DNA of 64,000 nt, from assembly GCF_002994745.2 (NCBI RefSeq), contig NC_037090.1, forward strand, positions 24,851,501-24,915,500, in the 5' to 3' direction. The notes under the pieces were generated by a model. It was not told the origin of the DNA and did not search any database. It saw nothing but the letters and a program-made list of their open reading frames with translations. This stretch comes from Rosa chinensis. Its lineage: Eukaryota > Streptophyta > Magnoliopsida > Rosales > Rosaceae. Positions within the stretch are counted from its first letter, which is position 1, and each line of letters begins with the position of its first letter. A program made the position numbers and the translations under genes. Positions 53,700 through 64,000 of the stretch are shown here, piece after piece.

Positions 53700-54720
53700 T
53701 TGACTTTTGGGTCTGAGCTCATGTCCTTATTTGTATAAATCTTTTGGCAAGTGGGTTTTCTTTGTTTATATCTTTGTCATGTGCTACTATGTAATTTTCT
53801 ATTTTTTTTTTCCAATGTAGATTTCTAAGTTTATTTTGAAACTTTAGCGCAATTTTTTTTTCTTAAATCAGTAAACATGTCTAACACTATTTGGTCTAGT
53901 GGCATTCATCTCTTAGTTATAAGAGGGTATCTCTGAATTCGACACACAAACAAGTAATTTTTGTGAATTCATAGTTATTACATTAATTAAAAAATAATAA
54001 TTTATTCTGGCCACCATCAATCATATAAACACATCTCCGAAAATTTATAGAAGAGCTTCAATTTCGAAAATGAGGCTCCGGAAGAACCAAACTAGTAAGG
54101 AAGGACGATTCTCCTTTTCTAGTCGGATCATAATTGCCTTGATTAGATCACTAAATAAACTCTCATAGATGAACGTCGAAAGTTCTTTTTCTTGTCCTTG
54201 GGCAGGTTCCTGACCTTACAGTCCTTACTCCCTGTTGGAACCTTCTTGGTACTTTGGAGGTGATCAACAGACTGCTTCTACCGCAAAAAACCTAGCGGTA
54301 TGCTGGCTTACTAAGTGGTTCCAATGGTTTCGAGTTCAGGTAAGGTTGAGGATCACCTCACCACACATAATCACTGACCTCAGCCATAGGGGACACTATT
54401 TTGCTTCGGATTTGTGCATTGTTTGCTGGTGTCAAGGCAGAGCCATCCTTGAGAATTCAGAGGCTCAAGAGGAATTCAATTCACGAGACTTAGGAGTCAA
54501 GATCTTTAATACGTTAAACTTTTTCAATTTAACCAAGATCTTTATAAAAAAATTACTCAAACAAACTTAAAATAGAGATTTCTTAGCATAAGACCGAATG
54601 AGTTCAATCAATGCTCTACAAAAGGAAAAAAAATCGCAAACATGTTCCAAAGTATCAGTGAAATACGACTCGTCTTACGCTTCTATATGTGAAGGTGCTT
54701 ATTAAACTTACATAACCAAT
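53700..54720. other. Spacer, no supported gene
   Basis: A 111-codon plus frame at 54235-54570 shows no domain. The words CCTGACCTTACAGTCCTTACTCC near 54208 could border a gene remnant, but I cannot support one. Confidence 0.3.
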
Positions 54721-54850
54721 ATTTTTTTTTTTGGAGGAAATATGAATTTTATTGAGGAACTAGTTCAATATATTACAATCATGTTGGAGTATGTCAATGA
54801 TACAATTAGGAGCTTGAGTGAACCCATAAATAAACTAAATAAAAAAAAAT
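54721..54850 (-). mobile_element. Possible short LINE 3' end
   Basis: Read on the minus strand it ends CAATAAAATTCATATTTCC followed by a run of A (54722-54732), like the 3' end of a polyadenylated retroposon. No coding and no clear target duplication. Confidence 0.25.
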
Positions 54851-54962
54851 TCTTATTTTAACAACTTTAAGGAAAAATATATTGATTAAGATGAAAATCT
54901 CAACAAATACAGACTACAATGCATCAGAATTAAACTAAGTACGGTTTAGTTAGAAAAGAGCT

Positions 54963-56202
54963 TGTAATACCTTAAAATTTGTTATTTATTTCTTAGAATT
55001 TTCAGAAATTAATAAAATGTTTGTTAGTACGATTTCGTGCTTCGAATGTACGGTGGAGCGAAAGTGTTTCGGACGAATAATTACTCAAAACGTTTTATTT
55101 TCGAGGGATCAAAATGTTGACTTTTTATTCATTGAGTTTCTCTAAAAACTTCCTTCATGAAAGTCGTAGAGCGCATCGATACAAGTTCTTGGACATGCGG
55201 CACACATAAATCGGAGTTCATATGAGAAAGTTATGATCAACGGAAGATTATGCTATTTTGAGAAATTACTATAAATAGAAGTTTATGAAAATAGTAAATC
55301 ATTATTTGATATTTTTAGAAGGTTTCCAAAATTGGAAACCCATTCTCCCCGTTCTCTCTCTTCAGAAACCCTAGGATCTGCGGGAAACTGTCAAACCCGA
55401 CCCGACGATAACTTCCAATTCCGGCATCCTCTGGCGACGGCGCTTGCCCAAATCTGTTCGCCTCCTCCTTTCGGTCCTCCCTACGGTGGTGGCTTGCATC
55501 GATTCTTATCCACTGCGGCGGATCGAAGCTCCAAAGTCAGGCGGTGACTGACTTGGCTGGAATTCTTTCCTCCGGCTACAGCTGAGCACGAAACCGGTCG
55601 CGTTCTACTCGTGGAAGCCTCCTCTTTTCATCCTGGATGGTGGTGTTGACCGATTTGCACTGGAGGAGCTTCAACTCACGGTGAATAGTGATTTTTGGCT
55701 TGCAGCGGCTATCTAGGCCAAGTTGGCTCAAATCCCAAGTATTAAAGTTGATCCTTGTGTTGAGCTCTCTAAGTTGGACGGTCGGATTGAGCTAGTTTTG
55801 AGTTTGGCACCGTGGCACATGCGGTGCATGTGAAGCTGCCTGTGCTTCTTGTGGCTGTGCGTGGCGGCGCGTTCGGCCATGTTTGGGGTAGTTTCTTATT
55901 ATAATCATTTACTCATCGATACGAGCATTTTAATATATAATTTGTAGCATTTGGAGATTGTTTGAGCATGTTAGGGTTTTTAGCAGTTTCGATTATCTCG
56001 GTTGTCGATCCGTGAGAATCCGGCCATTCGATCGACTTGTCATTTTGACATACTGATCCTAGGAGTATCTCGGATGAAGTTCCGCCTCAATTGGCGTTAC
56101 TTTCAGGGTTTTAGTTCAAATGGGAGTTTTGAACTTTAATCGGTTTGTGTTCCGTGTACTGAGTTGAGACCGTATGTGATTAGGTACTTGATGAAGTTGC
56201 CT
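54963..56202 (+). repeat. LTR-like sequence (solo or truncated gypsy LTR), end not located
   Basis: It begins TGTAATACCTTAAAATTTG, with AGTACGATTTCGTGCTTCGA soon after, wording common at the start of long plant gypsy LTRs. It has ACTATAAATAG near 55270 and a C/G-rich leader-like stretch at 55360-55870. No pol follows and no second copy or duplication was found, so the boundary is arbitrary. Confidence 0.35.
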
Positions 56203-56389
56203 TGTGTTGGTATAGATACCTCTCATGCACAAGTATCGGAAACACAAGGCTCATTAGCCACTTAAAGTAATGCCAATAAAGTCCAGACATGATGTTGATA
56301 CCTTACACTTGTGGTATCGGGTGGACCACAGCTAGTCCCACATTGGAAACAAAAGGGTGACAAACTCATCCCCACACTATAAATACATG

Positions 56390-57257
56390 TAGGGGTCATC
56401 ATTTGGCCCTTCGGCCTTAAGCCTGCCCAAAGCCCGGCCGGCCCATAGGGCCGAAGCCCTAACTGGCCCTTGCATTAGGGCGGGCCGGCCCGACCTTTTC
56501 TCAAATAGGGTAGGGTAAGGGCCATGCAATTGAAACCCGGCCCGGCCCTTCGGCCCTACCCGTTTGAGCCCGTTAGGGCCAAGCCCGGCCCGGCCCTCTA
56601 GGCCCGCCCGTTTAAACCCTAATATTTTCTATTTTAAAAACAAATTTCTCTTTTTTCTATAGCATACAACTTATCTCTTTTTTGGTAATTGATTTCCTAA
56701 GCTTTATTTTCTTTAATTCTTGTTTTCTTTGTTAAATAAAAATTAATTTTGAGATTTAGAGAGATAGTTAATTAAATATAATCTCATTAGATAATATTTA
56801 TAAATCTTATAACTTATAAGTTAATCTCAATATATAATATATATATATATATATATATACACAGATCCTATCCAGAGCGGAGCTCCGCTTTGAAATTAAT
56901 GTGTGAAGTTCGAGTTTTGGGTCACTTTTCGGTCGCATATCCACATCTCGACCTTTCAGTTTTTAGGTACTAGTGTATAGATCATCTCTGCAAATTTTCA
57001 GCCAAATTGATGATCGTTAAGGTATCTAACTCGCTTAAACCAATGGACGGACTGAATCTGTCAACCTGAACCGTACTTGCTTTAAGGCAATTATCAATGC
57101 CTTAACGATCATCATTTTGGCTGAAAATTTGCAGAGACGATCTATACACTAGTACCTAAAAACTGAACGGTCGAGATGTGGATGTGCGATCGAAAAGTGA
57201 CCCAAAACTCGAACTTCACAAGTAAATTTTCAAAACGGAGCTCCGCTCTAGATGGGA

Positions 57258-57292
<35 letters not shown>

Positions 57293-57614
57293 TATGATCA
57301 ACAAAAAACAATGAGTCTTATATTGCCTATATGACCATGGAGCCACATTTTAAGGAAAAAACAATAATGTATTTCCTTTTGTTAAACAAATTAAAACCCT
57401 TTTAGGCCCATTTCGGCCCTATTTGGAAGGCCGACCCGACCCGGCCCTTTTGACCTCAGACTTTTCGGGCGGGTAAGGGTTAGCATATTTAAGCCTCGGC
57501 CCTACCCTACCCTACCCTAAATTTTGTTGACTTTAACTAGGCCCGACCCAGCCCTACCCTAAGCCCTAAAATTTAGGGCAGGGCTAGCCCTAACCCGGCC
57601 CATGATGACCCCTA
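56390..57614. mobile_element. hAT-like element with GGCCC-rich ends, duplication AATACATG
   Basis: 1225 bp. Inverted ends TAGGGGTCATCAT on both sides, with the exact 8-bp repeat AATACATG (56382-56389 and 57615-57622). Subterminal regions are crowded with GGCCCGGCC-like words on both strands. No transposase. A foldback MITE sits in its AT-rich middle. Confidence 0.9.
56862..57261. mobile_element. 400-bp foldback MITE in an (AT)n tract
   Basis: Two arms of about 175 bp (56862-57040 and 57085-57261) are near-perfect inverted copies, from CAGATCC at one end to GGATCTG at the other, including AGAGCGGAGCTCCG. Both sides are TA repeats, so the target was a TA microsatellite or a TA duplication. The superfamily is not assigned. 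Confidence 0.85.
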
Positions 57615-57819
57615 AATACATGTCTCCACTCATTCAAGGTAAGTTACCATTCTCCACTAACTCCTACCTAGTCTACATTCTCACATGTATCTGACTTAGA
57701 CATCAGAGAGTCAAAGGCCGGCTAGCCCGGTCTTCCCTCTGACCTCTGTTCATGGTTGACAGGTACCGGATCTAAGAGATGGAAGCCCTCACGACAACTC
57801 CGTTTCTACCATTGAAACA

Positions 57820-59016
57820 TTTGGTGCTAGAAGAGGGTCTCCTAAGTGGAAAACACCCTCATAGCTCACCACAAGCAATTGACATAATTTCACTGGAAAT
57901 TTTCCGGCAACCAATTTTCTCTCTCCTCTTAGATCTCCCTTTGCTAATGCACCAAAGAGCTTATATCTTTGCCTCTCTTTCTTGATCTTCATCTCCCTCC
58001 CATCAAAATCAAACTATATATGGTTTATGGGTTTCAAGTGCAGAAAGTTTTGAGGAGAAAGAAACCAGATCTGAGATCATCTCTCTCCTCTACCAATGAG
58101 TATCTAGGCACCACCGTCCCTCACCTCCACCACCACGGTGTCCGCTGACCTCCAACAAGTCAAACCCGGTCTCTACTTAAGTCCAGCGACGGCCGGAAGC
58201 CATTACAACGCGACGTCACCATGCGCACCCACTACCAGAGTTGTTTCTGTCACGAATCAGCAAGAATCAAATCCATCTCCTCTAATCATTGTCATCATCC
58301 CACCTGCATTAACCGCCTACAAGCCTCTGAATCAATGTTTCGTAAGGTAATTAACTCACCACGACAAAAATCGCGTTTGCCAGTCTCCGACGAGTCGCCT
58401 CGACCTATTCACAGTAGATTCCAAATTTTCGAAGCTCAATCTTCCAAAGTACCAATCTGACGCCGTTGATCCAAGACCCATCGATCTGTCCTCTGTAGAT
58501 TCGTTGTTGGATTTTGACTCTGTTGAGAGTTGGTTAGGGATTTTGACTCCACCAGTTCTCGGTGTCGCTCCCCTTTCAACTATGGCACTTTGGTATCTCA
58601 CCGGCCCGGCTACTCCGTGTTGGTGTCGCCCTTCCTGGCACGTCTCACTTGCTCTCGCCAATGATATCAAACTCGATCTCGACATCCAGAAACTTTCAAA
58701 GACCTGAACTTGGTCTCGCAGCCTTGTCATTTGCACTTCATCCTTCCGATATCGGCAACATCTACACTCCTCTATGTCGATAGTCCTAATCTCCCTCTCT
58801 CACGTTGCAGCTCAATCTCAAAGTATTCTCGGTACCGGAAGAACAATGAACGGTGAAGCTGCCCGTGTTGGCCAACACCCACACTCGGTCTTAATATATG
58901 ACACCTCTCAATGTCGATTTCAAAATTCAAACAGTGAAGCAATGAACTTTTTGGAAATGTTGAACTCGCTCTCACCACTCCAACTCGGTATTGATATAAT
59001 AGTCCAGGCATCTCGA
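57820..59016 (+). other. Leader or internal sequence after the Tat-type LTR, no gene seen
   Basis: Pyrimidine-rich text with several short frames on both strands and no domain. It probably belongs to the truncated element. Confidence 0.35.
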
Positions 59017-59027
59017 TGATATTCACC

Positions 59028-60188
59028 AATGTTTTAAAAGGCTAAGGCGTAGCCGAGGCGTTTTCGAGAAAGCCTCAGTAAGGCGTTCGCCTTGAGGCGT
59101 AAGGCGTAAGCCTTACGTATAAAGAGCTATATTACATTATTGCCTGCCCAAAACATAGCATCCTATCAATTACATATAAACATAACAATCTGGGCATAAC
59201 AATATGCCAATATTCAAAACATACCTACTAATTACATATAAACATAACAATCTGGACATAACAATATGCCAAGAATCAAAATATACCTATCAATTACATA
59301 TAAACATAACAATCTGGGCATAACAATATGCCAATATTCAAAACATACCTATCAATTACATATAAACATAACAATCTAGGTATAACAATCTGCCAAGAAT
59401 CAAAATATACCTATCGATTACATATAAGCATAACAATATGTACAATCTGCCAAGAATCAAAACATAACAATCTGGGCAGCATATCAATTAAACAAACTAG
59501 TTTTAGCAACTATGAAGTGTACACACACACACATATATTATATATATATAACAATCGGTTGATTCAATTATTGTATGTAAATTGACCAAAGACCGAAGAC
59601 TTCTTTTTTCTCATTAACCAAAGACTAGCACATTCGTCCTCTGCTGAGTTTATTTCGATGAACTCAATTTGTAATAAACCCCAAAACAGTTACTTACTTT
59701 GACCATAAACATGGGTGGGACTAGTTCTATCATGACAAGAAAAACAAAGTTGGATCGCAACATTGAATTGATAAACATTCATACCTTAAACTCTTCAAAT
59801 CAAATCAACTCTGAAAGTGAAAATTTCTTGCTCCAATTCTGCAAACAGCCTCCTTTAGAGTGAAATCCTTGAGAAAACCAATGGGCTCTTGATCATTTTA
59901 TCAAATTTGCTGCTTGGGAATTGATATTTGGAAGTGAAGGAGTAGGAGTTTTGATGAAGGAGGCTGAAGCAACTCGAAAATGACTGCAGCTCGAGAACAA
60001 AGGGAGTTTTAATTCCCAAAACACCAAAACCACGTCGTTTTGGTGTGTAAATAAAAAAAAAAAAAAATTCTGAGCTTCCGCATTGAACGCCTCTGGACGC
60101 GTTTTTGGCGCCTTTGCCGCCTCTGCGCCTCACCTGCAAAGCACACTCATTTTCTCATGCGCCTCGCGCCTTTTCAGCCTCAATACCT
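59028..60188. mobile_element. Non-autonomous element with GGCG-rich ends, 11-bp duplication TGATATTCACC
   Basis: TGATATTCACC is exactly repeated at 59017-59027 and 60189-60199, bracketing 1161 bp whose ends are rich in AGGCG and AAGGCGC words in inverted orientation. The inverted repeats are loose. A duplication of 9-11 bp points to a Mutator-like element, but this is inference. Confidence 0.65.
59162..59466. repeat. 62-bp tandem repeat, five units
   Basis: Units begin CCTATCAATTACATATAA at 59162, 59224, 59286, 59348 and 59410 (last one shortened). Two sub-variants (CCAATATTCAAAACATA and CCAAGAATCAAAATATA endings) alternate. Confidence 0.9.
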
Positions 60189-60199
60189 TGATATTCACC

Positions 60200-60970
60200 G
60201 CTAAGGAAAAAGGAGGCAACAAAAACACAACTTTCTGCTATGAACACCCACGAATCACCTCTCTCCACCCATGGCCGTTTCTGGGTTCTCCTTTTGCACC
60301 CCTCTCAATTATTGCTCTCGGTATCGCAATACGAGGCCCGCCTGATATGCATTCCGAGCTTAGATGCAATGTTGACCAAAACTGGGTATCGCTATGCATG
60401 TTTTCACCTTCCGCATGTGTAACAAGGAAACACATCCATTCTATGATTGAGATGGTGGGGAATCGTGTTAACCAATCAGTAGCGACAGTGATACCCACCA
60501 ATTCCGGCACCAAAACTCTCTGCTTCAATTGCAGCAATCAGATAAGTTTGCTTCCCTAGTTAAATCTCCAGCTTGTGCGTATAGGCTAAATCACGGTTCT
60601 AACATATGAGCTCACACTCTTCTAAAGTTCACTTGGCTTTAGTTTCTACCAAAACGAAGTCTTTTGCTTTATATTTATCTGATCCTCACTCATACACACG
60701 TGTTTAATTGCAACAACATGACTCCCACTTTATTGCCACATATAAGAGAGCATGATATAATTGACATTCAAATATGCTCATCTGCGGTTGACAAAAAAAA
60801 AATGCTCATCTGCTTATGCATAGGGCACGTATATCTATTGCAATTTTATAGATACCTTTCATGTATGAGTTGTCATACTCATAAGTAAATTCACGCATAG
60901 CCATAGTTGGTGACATTGGCCGCATTGTATATGGACCATCACCATGCATGCAATACGTGCATACATGACA
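60200..60970. other. Continuation of the sequence flanking the GGCG element, no gene seen
   Basis: Short overlapping frames on both strands; no recognised domain. Confidence 0.35.
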
Positions 60971-60976
60971 CAAATC

Positions 60977-61160
60977 TAGGGTTGGGATCGGTTTGGTTCG
61001 ACTCGGGAATGGGCCAATACCGACACTAATATCAACTTTATAGTCGGCTCGGATCGGTTCGGGAAGCCGGAATTTTGCCAACCATACCAATTGGTTCCAA
61101 AACCAATTGATTCAGTATAGTTTCGGTACCAATCGGATTCCACATTTTCATTTTCATGAT
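60977..61160. mobile_element. Possible single end of an Ac-type hAT element
   Basis: TAGGGTTGGGATCGGTTTGG resembles the left end at 48554 and is followed by GGTTCG and CGGTTC words on both strands. The other end and a duplication were not found, so it is a truncated copy at most. Confidence 0.3.
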
Positions 61161-61919
61161 CTGGGTTTTCCACATTTTCATCGTTGAACTCACTTCGTGA
61201 ATTGGGCTCCTGCATTGGTGGTGCAGAGGTGGATTGGAGCAAGGAAGAAGGTGGGTATGCTGTAGGTGCAGAGGTGGGTTGGGATTTGGGACAAAGAGAT
61301 GTGGGAAAGCAGAAGAATCAACCCATGTTCATATCCTCAATAATTGGTCTAAGACCAGTCATGGCAGCTCCACCACGTCCATGTGTATGGTGACCCAAGA
61401 GAGGGGTCCCACAGCACCACTGCCCCGAGCCAATGAGAAACCGACATGTCATGAATGACATCCCGATAACTCATCAACCCGAAATCGCAAGGCCTTTTGG
61501 GTTCAAACTGTTGGGTTACAAAAAACTTTCTTGGACAAATCGTTCTAGCAACCAAACAACACCTTTTCAAAAGAGGAATTTGAAATGGGCTAAGAGTTTT
61601 GGGCTTGCAAAAGGAGCCCAATTCGGAAAATGACAAATCACTAAGTAAATACAAGTATGAGAGACGCACCCCAGGGTTGCGGGTCTCCCAAGATTTTGTA
61701 AACGAGTAGGAAATAAATAAAAAGTAAATAAACAAGCTACTTCAAAAAAATGATAACGGACCAAAACCCTCTTTTAACATAGTCAACGAGAATTGCACCA
61801 AGCCGAGCCATGTGCCTCCTCTGTATGCTCCCCGACCACATACTCGAAACCTGCACACTGTTGTAGGGGTGAGCTTTCGTCCTCGCATGCCCAATAGGGG
61901 CCGACCCAACCAAGCTAGG
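61161..61919. other. Spacer, no supported gene
   Basis: Frames of 60-130 codons on both strands without domains. Confidence 0.35.
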
Positions 61920-64000
61920 TTTGAAAGACTATAATAATAATCGAAAATATTTACTACATAATATTGTGCACGTTTATCGAAAATACTTTAAAAAGAGGCA
62001 ACCACAAACATTTATTTCTTTTATAAAGCATATGTAGTATGCTTCACACAATTTGGAGCTCCGAGATACTTACCTGCTGGTTAAACTCAAACACAACGGT
62101 GACCGATCCAGTTCGTCATCCTTCGAGAACCGACCACCTACTCTGTGGTCCGTGTGACTACAAGTAGCGAAAGTGTCCATTTCCTGGCTCTAAGTCTTCT
62201 ATGACTGGTTCACTGTCTGTACTTACCTTTCCTCAACATACATAGGAGCACAGCCCCCTCCGGAGGTTCACGGTTATCAACACCGTGGGATCCCTAGGAA
62301 TCTACGCGTCTAGGTCCCATTCAGTTTCAGGTCACAAGTACAAACATATAATGGGTACAGTATCTCAACAATACAAGTCTAGCCTTGGATTTCACAATAA
62401 ACAATTATCAGTTATGGAAACACGGATATCACGAGGCATCGACTAATGAACAACCAAAAACGTACTTGCAGGCAACGTATTATGATACTAGAGCATTCCA
62501 CATATAGAAAAGCCTCTAACAAGGAAGGGACAGCTCACCCTACCTGGATATGGAGTGCTCGTCCACATTCGGGTTCGTTCCCGACTTTCGATCATTTGTC
62601 CAAATCCATGTGCACACGCTCAAGTCCTTTGAAATAAAATTAAATCAATGAGTACATTGACTACACTATAACTCAATTAACCGAGCAACCAAAGCATTTA
62701 TTTAACTTCCTTGAAGTCCATGGAATTTTCTTTTAGTCATTGAAACCTATTATCCATTCCCAAATAATTCAAATGATATGGCATTTGAACCCTTTAAGAT
62801 ATGGCAATTATACTTACCACTTTGACCTTCACTTCTTTAACCTTTTTACTTTAAGAAAACAATTGACAATTTCCATTCCCGAACATTCCACCTAATGTAA
62901 TAAGCTCATTCGGGAGATGGCGATCATACTTATTTCTTGAATGTATTTCAGGTCAACCAGTTTGACCATTTTACTTAATCTTTAAAACTTAACAAATAAA
63001 TAGTGATTATCATTCCCGATCAATTTCATTTCTTACTTTCATTTCGGGATATGACCACTTTTGAGTAAGTTGTTTGACACTTTGACTCAATCTAAAATAT
63101 CAACTTCTTTACAGAACTAAACCAAATCAATCATTCTTTGTCCACCGCGTGATATGATATTTCCAGCATTGCTAACAGATTCACCCCTTTTTATTAACAA
63201 AGCCAACCTTCTCAATACAAAAGCCAATTCATACTCAAATTCATTATTATGTCAACTTTCTAACGAAACCGACCACTCTCTGAAGCACTAACCATTTCAG
63301 TATTGCAAACCAAAGTTCAATTCACTTATTCAACCAAACCACAACTTCAACTTATACAATCGGATCACAACAATACATGTTCAAGATACCCAGACCCTTA
63401 CCATAGCTTCTTTTCCACAGAGACTCGAATTATCATGGCTGCTTTTCCACCACCATCATTCATTTTGTTCCCTAGAAGAAATTATACCATCAATGAACAA
63501 CCCTCAACCAATCTTTTATCCAAGACAGAGTTCGGAAATCCTTAACAATCTCCAATACCAATTAGGCTGAACCTACAGTCTCTCCCTCCTCCAAAATCTC
63601 CAAAATGCAGACTCCACAATCCTCACAAATTTCAAATTAAGGAATAGAGTTAGGGTTTTCAATCAAGATCAAACCAGAAGACCATACTAAGAAGAAGGGA
63701 TAAAAATCCAGCTTACAAGACGAAGGGGAGTAAGCTGGTAGCCTTCACGGTGGCGTTGGGTGGCTCACACGCTGTCGCCTGCCCATGTAGCGCGTGCGGT
63801 GGCTGGTTAGAGTCAGAAGTTAGGACTAAGGGGTTAAGGCGATTCGTGCAGCCCTAAGCTTCTTCGAGGTGGTGGCTTCGTTAAATCGTGGCCGGAGGTG
63901 GTATCCCTGGTTTTGCAGAAGCCCAGATCGTCGGCGAGGGTGCGTACGGTGTTCTCCAGCTTCGAGGTGATGTTTAACAGCCTACCCCGAGCTCGTAGGT
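61920..64000 (-). repeat. Gypsy LTR or leader-like non-coding sequence, minus orientation
   Basis: Read on the minus strand there is CAGCAGGTAAGTATCTCGG near 62070, a strong splice-donor-like site, preceded by a long low-coding stretch in a style often seen in long plant gypsy LTRs. Near 63710 TTTTTATCC and GC-rich text resemble a promoter and leader. No terminal repeat pair or duplication was found inside the window, so this is a weak call. Confidence 0.25.

Larger units (their letters stand above)
56205..57819 (+). repeat. Tat-type gypsy LTR interrupted by a hAT-like element
   Basis: It starts TGTTGGTATAGATACC and ends CATTGAAACA, immediately followed by TTTGGTGCTAGAAGAGGGTC, a primer-site-like sequence of the kind seen after Tat LTRs. 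CACTATAAATAC near 56376 is a TATA box. Without the 1225-bp hAT and its duplication the LTR is about 380 bp. No second LTR is found in the window, so the element is truncated or its 3' end was lost. Confidence 0.5.

Noticed and set aside
54963..56202. Protein-coding gene in the GC-rich 55.3-55.9 kb stretch
   Set aside because: Only a 71-codon frame, and the context reads as an LTR leader.

Overview
The window looks like nuclear DNA of a flowering plant, probably a eudicot. It is dominated by plant-type LTR retrotransposons (Ty1/copia and Ty3/gypsy of the Tat type with a second RNase H), L1-type LINE fragments, hAT-like and Mutator-like elements and foldback MITEs. Two plant EPF-type C2H2 zinc-finger genes are the only host genes I recognise. 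I see no tRNA, rRNA, CRISPR or prokaryotic signal. The family of the plant cannot be fixed from sequence alone.

Layout. 1-5.2 kb: a minus-strand gene of unknown function, interrupted by a coding-poor LTR element (304-4819, target duplication CCAAC) whose 5' LTR itself holds a hAT-like MITE. 5.4-9.2 kb: a 5'-truncated LINE, a hAT-like element, and a young short LTR element (7305-9199). 9.5-11.7 kb: a Mutator-like element with a LINE fragment inside, then a zinc-finger gene broken by an in-frame TGA. 11.97-13.1 kb: a poly(A)-tailed retroposon.

13.36-46.95 kb is one nested tower. A decayed copia element (target duplication AATAT, minus strand) has a Tat-type gypsy element (element 1, 13518-40103, duplication ACCCT) inside its 3' LTR. 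Element 1 has a younger Tat-type element (element 2, 25712-37927, duplication GAAGC) inside it. Element 2 has an intact 1902-codon gag-pol and LTRs differing at two positions in 515. Both gypsy elements carry an antisense, intron-containing gene between pol and the 3' LTR. In element 2 this gene is intact (three exons, 840 codons, C-terminal coiled coil). In element 1 it is a decayed multi-exon gene with a plant-mobile-domain-like N-terminal half, and element 2 landed in that coding sequence. Element 2 also has a 58/59-bp tandem array upstream of its antisense gene.

47-64 kb: several hAT-like elements with exact 8-bp target duplications, an intact zinc-finger gene with an expanded internal amino-acid repeat (50078-51139), minisatellites, a Tat-type LTR containing a hAT that contains a foldback MITE (56.2-57.8 kb), a GGCG-ended element with 62-bp repeats (59.0-60.2 kb), and LTR-like non-coding sequence to the end. 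Most of the window is layered insertion. The likely functional units are the zinc-finger gene at 50-51 kb and the two genes of element 2.
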